From positions 1 to 64,000 of the forward strand of contig JAAELT010000115.1 in NCBI GenBank assembly GCA_024226315.1: DNA of 64,000 bases, read 5' to 3'. Source of the DNA: a bacterium. Lineage in GTDB: Bacteria; Acidobacteriota; Thermoanaerobaculia; Multivoradales; J023. Position 1 is the first letter of the stretch; every line of letters begins with the position of its first letter. The position numbers and the translations under genes are program-made. A model generated the notes under the pieces. It did not search any database. It had not been told where the DNA came from and saw only the letters and a program-made list of their open reading frames with translations. Positions 44,129 through 55,533 of the stretch are shown here, one piece after another.

Positions 44129-46765
44129 GTGGTGGAAGCACCGGAGCCCAAGGGCCGCAAGCCCGGCCGCCGGTGGCGTCGCCTGGTCGCGTTCTACCTC
44201 GTGGCGCTCGTGATCTCGCACCTGGTCCGGTTCTTCCGGGAGGACCCGGTGCCAGCCGGCACTGGACCCTCGGTGATCGAGGTGGCCGCGGTCGGCGACG
44301 AGGACGCCGAACCGGTGCGCTTCGCCTACCTGGAATGGGGAGCCGCGGACGCCGAGCGGCCGGTGGTGCTGCTGATCCATGGCAGCCCCGGGGACGCCGC
44401 CAACTTCGACCGCCTGGGCCCCCTCCTGGCTGAGAGGTTCCGGGTGATCGCCCCCGACCTGCCGGGCTTCGGCGACTCGAGCCGCGACGTGCCCGACTAC
44501 TCGATCCTCTCCCACGCCCGCTACTGCCTGGAGCTGATGCGGCGTCTCGACGTCGCCGAGGCCCACGTCGTCGGCTTCAGCATGGGCGGCGGGGTGGCGC
44601 TGCACCTGGAGGAGCTGGCGCCCGAGCGCGTCCGCTCGGCGGTCATGCTGTCGGCCATCGGCGTGCAGGAGCTCGAGCTCCTGGGCCAGTACCACCTCAA
44701 CCACGCCATCCACGGCGCGCAGGTCGCCGGTCTCTGGCTGCTGCACGAGGCGACGCCCCACTTCGGCGCGCTCGACGGCTCGATGCTCGACTTGTCCTAC
44801 GCCCGCAACTTCTACGACACCGACCAACGTCCTCTGCGGCTGCTGCTCGAGCGCTTCGACAAACCGATGCTGATCATCCACGGCGAGCACGACGTGCTGG
44901 TGCCCTACGCGGCGGCGCTCGAGCATCACCGCCTGGTGCCGCAGAGCGAGCTCGAGACCTTCGACGCCAACCACTTCATGGTGTTCGCCAGCCCGCGGCG
45001 CCTCGCCGCGCCGCTGCTCGGCTTCTTCGGCCGGGTCGAGGCCGGCGAGGCCGTGGTGCGCGTGGCCGCGGACCCCGAGCGTCTGCGCGCGGCGGCCGAC
45101 GAGGCCGGTTTCCAGCCGCGCCGGACGACCGGTCTGGCCCTGGTGGTCGCGCTGGTCCTGATCGCCTTCGCCACCCTGGCCAGCGAGGATCTCACCTGTA
45201 TTGCCACCGGCCTGCTGGTGGCCCGCGGTACCCTGGGGTTCACTGCCGGCACCGTGGCCTGCGCCGCCGGCATTTTCTTCGGCGATCTGATGCTCTACGG
45301 TCTGGGGCGCCTGGGACGACCGGGCCTGGGCAGAGCGCCGCTCAAGTGGTTCGTCTCACCCCAGGACGTCGCCCGCAGCACCCGCTGGTTCCAGCGCCGC
45401 GGTGCGCTGGTCGTCCTGGTGAGCCGGTTCGTGCCGGGTATGCGGCTGCCCACTTACGTGGCGGCCGGCCTTCTGCGCACGAACATCTGGTGGTTCGCGA
45501 TCAACCTGTTGATCCCGGTCGCCCTGTGGACGCCACTGCTGGTCGGCCTCGGGCGGATCGTCGGGGATCGCTTCTTCGATCACTTCGAGGTCTTCCAACG
45601 CTACGCGTTGCCGGGTTTCGCCGGACTGATGCTGTCGATCTGGCTGCTGTTATCCCTCGGGCGCTCGCTCGCCTCCTACCGGGGTCGCCGTCTGCTGGTG
45701 GGCTGGTGGCATCGCAGGCAGCACTGGGAGTTCTGGCCCCGGTGGGCGTTCTACCCGCCGGTGGTGGTCTTTGTGCTGTGGCAGGCGCTACGCCATCGAT
45801 CGCTGACGCTATTCACCGCCGCCAACCCCGGCATCCCGGCGGCCGGGGGCTTTCACGGTGAGTCCAAGGCGGAGATCCTGGAGCGTCTCGGCGGCGATTG
45901 GTCAGCTAGGTTCCGGCTGATCCCGGAATCGTCGACCCCGGCCGAGAAGCGCGCCGCAGTAGCCGACTTCATGGCCGAGATCGATCTCTCCTTGCCGATC
46001 GTGCTCAAGCCCGATCAGGGCCTGCGGGGGGTCGGCGTCGCGGTGGTCGAAGACGAGAGCCAGGTGGCTCCGTACTTCCGCGAGCCAAGAGGCGATGTGA
46101 TCGTGCAGGAGTATGTCGGTGGGCCCGAGCTCGGTGTCTTCTACGTGCGCCTGCCGGGCGACGACCGGGGGCGTATTATCTCGATCACCGAGAAGGTGAG
46201 GCCGGTGGTCGTGGGCGACGGCCGCTCCACCGTCGAACGTCTGATCCTCGCCGATGGCCGGGCGGTGGCGCTGGCCAAGGTCTATTTCAAGGCCCAGGCG
46301 GGGCAGCTAGACCGCGTTCCAGCGGTGGGAGAACGGGTGCAGCTGATCGAGGTCGGATCGCATTCCGGCGGCGTGATCTGCCTCGACGGCGCCCGCTACG
46401 GCACACAGAAGCTGGAGGAGGCGATCGAACGCGTCGCCCGCGGCTACAACGGCTTCTACTTCGGACGCCTCGACCTCCGGGCGCCCTCGGAGCAGAGCTT
46501 GCTCGACGGGCGCGACTTCAAGGTGCTGGAGATCAATGGCGTCACCTCGGAGGCAACCCACATCTACGACCGGAAGTACTCGCTGTGGCAGGCATATGGA
46601 GTGCTTTTCGAGCAGTGGCGGTTGGCATTCGAGGTCGGGGCTCGCAACCGCGACCGCGGCGTGCGTCCGGCGTCTGTCGGCGAGCTCGTGCGTCTGCTGC
46701 TCGGCTCCGGCCGGCGCCCGTCGTCCTGGGGCGCGGGCGAGGCCGAGGCGTCGCCGGAGACCTGA
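44129..46765 (+). CDS. Three-domain fusion: alpha/beta hydrolase, DedA/VTT, ATP-grasp
   Basis: 878 residues. An N-terminal helix (residues 19-36) is followed by an alpha/beta hydrolase with oxyanion HGSPGD, nucleophile elbow GFSMGG (Ser151), acid in HGEHD and His in DANHF. A DedA/VTT membrane domain (about 340-560) has SRFVPGMRLPTYVAAG. The C-terminal ATP-grasp domain has IVLKPDQGLRGVGV, VIVQEYVGG and KVLEINGVTSEATHIYD. The GTG start lies 3 bp after the OlsB-like gene. A plausible role is building, trimming and flipping an aminoacylated lipid, but each step is inference. No frameshift is needed for the fusion. Confidence 0.82.
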   Translation: MVEAPEPKGRKPGRRWRRLVAFYLVALVISHLVRFFREDPVPAGTGPSVIEVAAVGDEDAEPVRFAYLEWGAADAERPVVLLIHGSPGDAANFDRLGPLLAERFRVIAPDLPGFGDSSRDVPDYSILSHARYCLELMRRLDVAEAHVVGFSMGGGVALHLEELAPERVRSAVMLSAIGVQELELLGQYHLNHAIHGAQVAGLWLLHEATPHFGALDGSMLDLSYARNFYDTDQRPLRLLLERFDKPMLIIHGEHDVLVPYAAALEHHRLVPQSELETFDANHFMVFASPRRLAAPLLGFFGRVEAGEAVVRVAADPERLRAAADEAGFQPRRTTGLALVVALVLIAFATLASEDLTCIATGLLVARGTLGFTAGTVACAAGIFFGDLMLYGLGRLGRPGLGRAPLKWFVSPQDVARSTRWFQRRGALVVLVSRFVPGMRLPTYVAAGLLRTNIWWFAINLLIPVALWTPLLVGLGRIVGDRFFDHFEVFQRYALPGFAGLMLSIWLLLSLGRSLASYRGRRLLVGWWHRRQHWEFWPRWAFYPPVVVFVLWQALRHRSLTLFTAANPGIPAAGGFHGESKAEILERLGGDWSARFRLIPESSTPAEKRAAVADFMAEIDLSLPIVLKPDQGLRGVGVAVVEDESQVAPYFREPRGDVIVQEYVGGPELGVFYVRLPGDDRGRIISITEKVRPVVVGDGRSTVERLILADGRAVALAKVYFKAQAGQLDRVPAVGERVQLIEVGSHSGGVICLDGARYGTQKLEEAIERVARGYNGFYFGRLDLRAPSEQSLLDGRDFKVLEINGVTSEATHIYDRKYSLWQAYGVLFEQWRLAFEVGARNRDRGVRPASVGELVRLLLGSGRRPSSWGAGEAEASPET

Positions 46766-46866
46766 GGCCGCCAGCCGTGCTGTGGTAACCTCTGCGCCCC
46801 AGCGCTGCTGAGCCCCTTCGATCCCTCTTCCGGCGTCTTGCCGGATTCTCTTCTTCCGAGCCCACC

Positions 46867-48456
<1,590 letters not shown>

Positions 48457-48485
48457 CGCGGTCCTCGGCCTTGCCGCGGTTTTTC
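48457..48485 (+). terminator. Weak intrinsic terminator after prfC
   Basis: CGCGG (48457-48461) pairs with CCGCG (48474-48478) across a 12-nt loop, and TTTTT follows at 48480-48484. The stem is short. It lies just before the end of a convergent gene. Confidence 0.45.
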
Positions 48486-48490
48486 GCTCC

Positions 48491-48850
48491 CTAGTCTTTC
48501 TTGCCTTCCTTGCCGTCGCCCTCGCCGCCGCCGTTCTGCCCCTGATTCTCGATCTCGGGATCCCAGACGATGGTCTTGTTGGACTTTGTCTTGACCGAGA
48601 TGTCGTATTTATATGTATGTTTGAAGCCGTTGGGATTGAGAACACTCCAGACCTTTGCGGTGACGGGTGTCGGCTGCTGACCAGGAGGCCAAGGGCTCTT
48701 GATATGGATGTCGAGGATCTGTGTGATTTTCGCTTCGTTCTCGGCGGTCCACAGGATCTCCGGCTTCTTCCCTTTGCGGGCGACGATCGGATTCTTGCTC
48801 AAGGTGATGTTGTTGCCCTGGAGCCCGACTTCCACGATGATGTCTGCCAT
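48491..48850 (-). CDS. Small hypothetical beta-rich protein
   Basis: 119 residues; ATG 48850 has AGGGAGAAG a few nt upstream. It has alternating beta-like segments (IIVEVGLQGNNITLSKNPIV, KHTYKYDISVKTKSNKTIVW) and a low-complexity Gly/Glu/Lys tail. It has no signal peptide and is only moderately GC-rich by comparison with neighbours. No family is recognised. It lies downstream of the cyclase-kinase gene on the same strand, with a 132-bp gap. Confidence 0.65.
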   Translation of the reverse strand: MADIIVEVGLQGNNITLSKNPIVARKGKKPEILWTAENEAKITQILDIHIKSPWPPGQQPTPVTAKVWSVLNPNGFKHTYKYDISVKTKSNKTIVWDPEIENQGQNGGGEGDGKEGKKD

Positions 48851-48982
48851 GATCTTCTCCCTTTTTTGGCCGTCGGCCCGTCATTCTGCACCGACGGCGT
48901 GTGATGAAAAGATGCCCGCGAAGGATCGACAAAGATCCGTCCCGGCATCGACTCGACTGTTCTGGCCCTCTTTCCGGCCTCC

Positions 48983-51900
48983 TTACTCGGCAGCCCGAGC
49001 CGCGGGGAGCAACCTGTGTTGGCGGCAAAAGGCCAGGAACTCGCGATCCGCGTAGCCGATCGAATTCATCTGTTGGACGACTGAAGCCGCGTCTTCATGA
49101 CGGCCGACGCGGACGAGAGCACGGGCCCAGATGTCACGGTTGCGCCAGTCGCTGGAATCTCGCGCCCAAGGCTCGAGAACATCGACTGCGCGTCGCCATG
49201 ATTCCCTTCCTTTCTCGGACTCTCCGCTCCGGTTCCACAGATCTCCCAGCAGGCCGTGGGCCTTGCCGAGATCGACGTATAGAGTGGCGTCACCTGGTGT
49301 CTCGTCGGCCAGGGATTCGAAGATTCGCAACGCGTTCCTGATGGCCTCGGACGCTGCTTCCACGTCGTCGAGCGCCGCCAGATTCATCCCGTGCGTTCGG
49401 TGCGCGATTCCGAGGTCGCGTCTCCACTTCGCATCGCTCGAATCCTTCTCGACCAGCGTCTCGAAAATGGCCAGGGATTTTTCGCTGTGTCCGAGCGCCG
49501 ACGCTGGCCCGCCGCTCCTTCGCAGGTCGGCGCCAAGGTTGGTGTGGGCCAGAGCTAGCTCACGCTGCCACCGTGAGTTGTCCGGATCGGCGATGACCAG
49601 ACCGGTCATGAGTTGGAGGCTGCTTCCGTGATGATGCAGGGCACTGTCGAGATCGCCCAGAGCTCTGAGAATATTGCCCAGGAAGCTGTGACTGACGGCC
49701 AGCCTGTAGCGCCAATGAGTGTGATCGGGGTCCTGCTTACCGAGAGACTCTTTGAGCGCCAGATCGCTACGATAGTGCTCGAGAGCTCCTCGCAGATCGC
49801 CCCTGTTCTCGAGGACCCAACCGACTTTGTTGTGGGCTCTGGCGAGATCGAGCTGAGAGGAGACGTTGGTGGGCTCGGCGCTGGCCAGCGCTTGCTTGAT
49901 GGACAAAGAAGCTCGCAGTTCCTTCACCGCACTGTCGAGCTGTCCTTGCTCTTGAAGAATGGTGCCGATATTGCCGTGGGCATAGCTGAGCTCCTTTTGC
50001 CATCTCCGGTTTTCGGGATCCTGGGCGAGGAGCGCCTCTGAGCTCTCAAGATATCGGCGGAATTGTTCCAGAGCTCGATCGAGATCGAGCCTGAGCCAAT
50101 GAACGTGTCCGACCCAGAAGTGGCTCTCACCCAGTCCGGCACGCAACTCCGGGTTCTCCGGGTCTCTTTTGACCAGCTCCTCGGCCAGAGCCAGGGATTC
50201 TTGGAGAGCCTCCATGGCGGCGGAGAGATCACCGAGCTTGATTCTCACATCGCCGATTTGGTGCAGGGCGGCGGACCGTCTGAAGAGCTCCTCGTCACTC
50301 AGGTCGGTTTCCGGCACCGCTCTGAAGTAGCTCATGGCCGCCTCACCGACATCGTCGAGGATCTCGAGTCGGCCCAGGGGTTCGAGCTTCTCCCTGAGGT
50401 CGCCGAGCATGAAACTGATCAGATCTTCCGCCTGATCCCGTCGCAGATCGGCCTCTTGCCGGGCTCGCGTCGCTTGAAGGGCCAGAATAGAAACGACGAG
50501 AAGCACGAACGTTGCTACGGCACCGAATGACGCGAGGAGCTTGCGTCTCCGTTGAACCCGGTCCTGAGCTCGCTGTGCCTGAAGCTCGCGCCGCCGCTCG
50601 TCGAGGCGGCGTAGTCGGTCGGCAATCTCCGACGCACTCGCCAGGCGCCGCTCGGGTGAGCCGTCGACGAGTTGGGCAATATCGTCGGCCAGTATCTCGT
50701 CGTGAATGTCTCGACGCCAACCCGGAGACAAGGGGTGAGCGAAGTCGCCCGCTACCATCTGGTAGAGAATGATCCCCAACGCGTAGACGTCCGCCTGAAT
50801 GGTGGCCGGCTTGCCCTCGATCACCTCGGGAGCCATGTAGAGGTAGGTGCCGCCAGTGGCGGTCTGGGTGCCGGCTGGCATGACCTCGGTGAGGCCCAGG
50901 AGCGTGATCCCATGCTCGGAGAGCACGCTTTCGTCAACCACCAGGCCGATCCCGAAGTCGGTGAGCTGCGCTTTGGGCCGGCCTTCGCGATCGGCCCTCA
51001 CCAGCACGTTGGCCGGTTTGACGTCTTTGTGCAGTACACCGACAGAGTGGGCCGCGCCGAGAGCCTCGGCTACCTGGGCGAGGAGCTCCAGACGAGCCCG
51101 CAGCGGCACCTTGGTGAGACCTCCCCGCTCCGCGGCCCATTCGACGAGGTTGCCGCCTTCGGTGTACTCCGACTCCAGGAAGTAGGGCGCCTCATCAAAG
51201 TTCCAGTCGAGGATGCGGGTGATGTCGTCGCGGTGCCCGAGGGTCTCCTTCAGCAAGCGGAAGAGGGTGACTTCGCGCTGCAACGACCGCAGACGGTTGG
51301 GCTCGAGGCAGAACTTGAAGACCCGCTTGTCGTCGGTCTTCTTGTGCCGAGCCAGCCAGACCTCGCCGAAGCCGCCCACTCCCAGTCTTTCCTCGAGGGT
51401 CCAATTGGGGCGTTGGGGAACTTCGAGATCGGGGGCCGGTCTCCAACCGAGAGTGACCTCGTCTTCCTTCGCCACCACGCGGTGTGCTTTCGCCGAATCC
51501 GGCGGCACCGCGAGGGGGGCGAGACCGTCTTCGCCTGCTTCGTAGATCTCGAGCGGCTCCTCGACGCCCTTGAATCGGTACGGGCCATGGGCCAGCCATG
51601 AGAGGTGGCGCGACGGCAGCGCCGCGCCCACCGCCGATCGCCGGGCCAGGTCGAAGGCGCTGTGGGTCAAGAGAGTTTGCTTGCCCCGTGCCAACGACAT
51701 CACCCGCGAGGTTGTCGGCTTGGCGAGCCCCTCGACTTCCAGTCGCTTGGCGCCGCGAGCCACGTCCGCTGGCGAGTTCTCGCGCAGCAGGATCTCACCG
51801 AGATGGATTCCGGCACGGGCTTGCAGATCGACGTCGAGCTCCGTGGACAGGTCCGATAGAGTCTGGTGATAGGCCAGAGCGTATGCCAGGGCGTCGATCG

Positions 51901-52129
51901 GGCGCTCGAAGAGCAGCAGGAAACCGTCAGTCTTGTCGATCTCCAAGCCGTTGAATCGTGGCAGAAGATCCCGTGCCGCCCGGTCGTGGCGGGCGGCGAC
52001 GTCGGAGGCCCGGCTGTCTCCGAGCTTCTGGACCAGGCGCGTGCTGTCGACGAGATCGGTCATCAACAGAGTTCTGATGACCGCCTCGGACGGAGCGTCA
52101 TTGACGGCGACGAGTCGGGGAACCGGCAT
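48983..52129 (-). CDS. Adenylate/guanylate cyclase-domain Ser/Thr kinase with TPRs
   Basis: 1,048 residues. Residues 15-195 form a class III cyclase-like domain (LLMTDLVDSTRLVQKLGD, DGFLLLFERP, ARAGIHLGEI). Residues about 243-490 form a protein kinase (GVGGFGEVWLARH, HKDVKPANVLV, DFGIGL, APEVIEG). A membrane helix (FGAVATFVLLVVSILALQA, about 540-560) precedes some ten TPR repeats. The kinase catalytic residues are present; the cyclase metal Asp is visible (MTDLVDS), but full activity cannot be judged. It is divergent from the FAN1-like gene. Confidence 0.85.
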   Translation of the reverse strand: MPVPRLVAVNDAPSEAVIRTLLMTDLVDSTRLVQKLGDSRASDVAARHDRAARDLLPRFNGLEIDKTDGFLLLFERPIDALAYALAYHQTLSDLSTELDVDLQARAGIHLGEILLRENSPADVARGAKRLEVEGLAKPTTSRVMSLARGKQTLLTHSAFDLARRSAVGAALPSRHLSWLAHGPYRFKGVEEPLEIYEAGEDGLAPLAVPPDSAKAHRVVAKEDEVTLGWRPAPDLEVPQRPNWTLEERLGVGGFGEVWLARHKKTDDKRVFKFCLEPNRLRSLQREVTLFRLLKETLGHRDDITRILDWNFDEAPYFLESEYTEGGNLVEWAAERGGLTKVPLRARLELLAQVAEALGAAHSVGVLHKDVKPANVLVRADREGRPKAQLTDFGIGLVVDESVLSEHGITLLGLTEVMPAGTQTATGGTYLYMAPEVIEGKPATIQADVYALGIILYQMVAGDFAHPLSPGWRRDIHDEILADDIAQLVDGSPERRLASASEIADRLRRLDERRRELQAQRAQDRVQRRRKLLASFGAVATFVLLVVSILALQATRARQEADLRRDQAEDLISFMLGDLREKLEPLGRLEILDDVGEAAMSYFRAVPETDLSDEELFRRSAALHQIGDVRIKLGDLSAAMEALQESLALAEELVKRDPENPELRAGLGESHFWVGHVHWLRLDLDRALEQFRRYLESSEALLAQDPENRRWQKELSYAHGNIGTILQEQGQLDSAVKELRASLSIKQALASAEPTNVSSQLDLARAHNKVGWVLENRGDLRGALEHYRSDLALKESLGKQDPDHTHWRYRLAVSHSFLGNILRALGDLDSALHHHGSSLQLMTGLVIADPDNSRWQRELALAHTNLGADLRRSGGPASALGHSEKSLAIFETLVEKDSSDAKWRRDLGIAHRTHGMNLAALDDVEAASEAIRNALRIFESLADETPGDATLYVDLGKAHGLLGDLWNRSGESEKGRESWRRAVDVLEPWARDSSDWRNRDIWARALVRVGRHEDAASVVQQMNSIGYADREFLAFCRQHRLLPAARAAE

Positions 52130-52323
52130 CGGATACGCTCCACGCGAGGGCGACTCCGGGTCGACCCGGAGCGCGGCATCTCTCAGCGGAGCCGCGAGCT
52201 TGGTAATGAAGAACTCCTGGCGAAAACCACGCCCCCAGAACGATTCTACGTCACCGCCTGTGCAGAGACTAATCGACGAAAGTCAATGAGCGCGTGCCGA
52301 ACGGAGGGACGAACGCAAGCAGC

Positions 52324-54006
52324 ATGGCGAAGATCGGTTCCGCGGTGACGCGCCCCCTCCCCGAGGGCTACTACGTCGACAATTTCGAGCTTCTCCTGAA
52401 GACCGTCACCGAGCGCTATAGAGATCTGTTGCTCGATGAAGAGCTAGGTTTCTGCCGAGACTTCGATGGGCTGTCGGTGGCTGCCAAGAGGCTCTATGTG
52501 CGACTGATCTCGCGCAAGGGCCCGCACTTTCGCCGCGACCGGCTCGTCTACGACGAGATCTCGTCACTCGAGGCCGCTACCGTCGACCTGGAAGCGGCGG
52601 GATTCGTCGACCGTGCGCCCGAAGTCGATCCGGAAAAGCTCCTGCCCCTGCTCTTGCGCGCCGAGCTCGCCGAGGCGGCAGTCGCTTTGGCGCCCGACAG
52701 CGTACCGCCGGCGGCCCGCAAGGACGAGTTGATGAGGGTCCTCGCCGGAAGCGTCGACTCGGGGGGCCTCCGGCGCGCCATCGACAAACGCATCGACGTG
52801 GTGCGGGTCCGGCACCTGGAGCAGGTCGTCGTCTTCCGTCTACTTTTCTTCGGCAACTTGTCACAGGACTGGACCGAGCTCGTGCTCCGCGACCTGGGGG
52901 TAGTGCGCTACGAAAACTACGAATTGCGCAGCGACCTGCGCCTGTTTCCGACCCGCCGGGCGCTCGACGACAGCCTGCTGATGCGCGGTTATCGAAACAC
53001 CGTTTCGGGTTGCCTGGCCGCTGGCGAGATCGAACGGGCCTTGGAGCTGGCCGGTGAAGTGCTCGCCGGAATCGATCGCTGGCATCCCTCGGTCCGGCGC
53101 TTGGTGGATCACGTGCTCAACGAGGCCGGGAGATTCCTGGAGCGCCGGGGGGACGACTCGAAAGCCCTTGCCTTCTACGAGCAAGCGACTGCACCGCCCG
53201 CGCGTGAACGCCGGGCACGGGTGCTGGCGCGGCGCGGCAGCATTGCCGAAGCGCTGGCGCTGTGCGAGGAAATCCGCTCCGCTCCTCGCGACGAGACGGA
53301 GGTGGCCTTCGCCCGCGCTTTCACCCATCGTCTGCGCCGGATGCGCGGCGAGCCGCTGCGGCCTCGGAAGCGTCGCCGACGTCCCTTCGTGCAGTTGGCC
53401 GTTCGCCGGCGAGACGGTGAGCCGATCGAGCGACTGGCGCTCGAAACGCTCGAGGCCGACGGCCGGAGAGGTTTCTTCTCCGAGAACTGGTTGTGGAAGA
53501 GCCTCTTCGGACTGGCCTTCTGGGACGTCGTCTTCGCCGCCGTCGAGGGCGCCTTCCAGCATCCCTTCCAGCTCGGTCCCCTGGATCTCGACTCGCCCGA
53601 CTTCCGGGCCGTGAGGGCCGAGGCCATCGATCGGCGGATGCATGAGCTGCGCGCCGAGCGGCGGCCCGGCCCGTGGTTGATGGAGGTCTACGAGGCCAAG
53701 CAAGGCGTCGCGAACCGGCTCGTCACCTGGCACGAAGGCTCGCGTGACTATCTCGAGCTCGCACTGTCATGCCTCGCGGGCGAGCAACTGGCCACGGTCT
53801 GTGACCGTCTGAGCCGCGACCTGAAGCGCTACCGCCGCGGCTTCCCCGACCTCTTCCTGCTCCGCGACGACGAGCCGGGATTCGAGCTCTATGAGGTCAA
53901 GGGACCAGGCGACCAGTTGCGGCCCGAGCAGAAAGCCTGGATCGACTACCTGAACGACAGCGGCATCCCGGCTTCCATCCTCCAGGTGACCTGGCGGACG
54001 CCGTAG
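52324..54006 (+). CDS. FAN1-like structure-specific nuclease (VRR-NUC)
   Basis: About 560 residues from ATG 52324; a GTG at 52294 would add ten residues. The N-terminus PEGYYVDNFELLLKTV and SRKGPHFRRDRLVYDEI match the bacterial FAN1 helical/winged-helix region. TPR-like helices follow, and the C-terminal VRR-NUC domain has the PD-D/ExK core in GFPDLFLLRDDEPGFELYEV, then KGPGDQL. FAN1 enzymes cut DNA flaps and crosslinked DNA. The length matches bacterial FAN1. The end lies 7 bp from a convergent gene. Confidence 0.87.
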   Translation: MAKIGSAVTRPLPEGYYVDNFELLLKTVTERYRDLLLDEELGFCRDFDGLSVAAKRLYVRLISRKGPHFRRDRLVYDEISSLEAATVDLEAAGFVDRAPEVDPEKLLPLLLRAELAEAAVALAPDSVPPAARKDELMRVLAGSVDSGGLRRAIDKRIDVVRVRHLEQVVVFRLLFFGNLSQDWTELVLRDLGVVRYENYELRSDLRLFPTRRALDDSLLMRGYRNTVSGCLAAGEIERALELAGEVLAGIDRWHPSVRRLVDHVLNEAGRFLERRGDDSKALAFYEQATAPPARERRARVLARRGSIAEALALCEEIRSAPRDETEVAFARAFTHRLRRMRGEPLRPRKRRRRPFVQLAVRRRDGEPIERLALETLEADGRRGFFSENWLWKSLFGLAFWDVVFAAVEGAFQHPFQLGPLDLDSPDFRAVRAEAIDRRMHELRAERRPGPWLMEVYEAKQGVANRLVTWHEGSRDYLELALSCLAGEQLATVCDRLSRDLKRYRRGFPDLFLLRDDEPGFELYEVKGPGDQLRPEQKAWIDYLNDSGIPASILQVTWRTP

Positions 54007-54013
54007 TCAGTCG

Positions 54014-54451
54014 TCAGCTCTCGCCCACGTCGGCCGGTGAGGCCTGGAGACTCCGGTAGCTCCTCAGGATGACCTTGCCCGGCGGCAACCCGCGTCCCTT
54101 GCGCACCTGGGCGCAGGTCGTCTCGTGCACCGCCACCCGTCCGCCGCGCCTGGCTTTGGAGTACCGCGCGGCGAGTGCGGCGGCGAAGCGCCGAGTGTCG
54201 CGGGGCGGCTGATCGAGGCCGTCGGGGTTCAGTACCAGCACGTGGGAGCCGGACTGACCCGCGACGTGGAACCAGAAATCGCGAGGCCTTCCCAACTTGA
54301 AGGTCAGGGCGTCGTTGTCCCGAGCGCTGCGGCCGACCAGGACGGTCATGTCGTCCGGCGAGACGAAGCGCCGCGCCACCGGGCTGCCGAGCCAGACGCC
54401 GGACTCGCGGTCGGTGGCGCCGGGAGGCCCCTGTCGGTCCCTACGGCCCAC
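54014..54451 (-). CDS. NFACT-R domain protein (RqcH C-terminal-like)
   Basis: 145 residues. RRFVSPDDMTVLVGRSARDN, DFWFHVAGQSGSHVLV and TTCAQVRKGRGLPPGKVIL match the NFACT-R RNA-binding domain that closes RqcH/Tae2 proteins. The NFACT-N and coiled-coil parts are absent, so this is the stand-alone form. It probably binds tRNA or stalled ribosomal particles. The start is GTG, 11 bp after the epimerase stop. Confidence 0.82.
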   Translation of the reverse strand: MGRRDRQGPPGATDRESGVWLGSPVARRFVSPDDMTVLVGRSARDNDALTFKLGRPRDFWFHVAGQSGSHVLVLNPDGLDQPPRDTRRFAAALAARYSKARRGGRVAVHETTCAQVRKGRGLPPGKVILRSYRSLQASPADVGES

Positions 54452-54462
54452 GGGGTCGGCGC

Positions 54463-55398
<936 letters not shown>

Positions 55399-55411
55399 CA
55401 CGGGCTCGGAG

Positions 55412-55497
55412 GCTAGCAGTCTGTTGCGCATGGCGCAACGGACTGCTAGCGAGGCGGGGTTGGGCCAGGAAGTCGAGCTGAAAGCTCGAGTTCCTGG
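55412..55497. repeat. Pair of strong hairpins between genes
   Basis: The first hairpin (55412-55450) has 18-bp arms beginning GCTAGCAGTCTGTTGCGC, one non-Watson-Crick pair and loop ATG. The second (55465-55497) has 15-bp arms beginning CCAGGAAGTCGAGCT, one mismatch and loop GAA. No T-run adjoins either. The pair lies after the secreted-protein gene and before the epimerase gene. It resembles REP/BIME-type elements or a processing/attenuation structure. Confidence 0.7.
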
Positions 55498-55533
55498 GGC
55501 CCTAGCACAGCCGGAGCCGAGCGCGTGTCGCCG

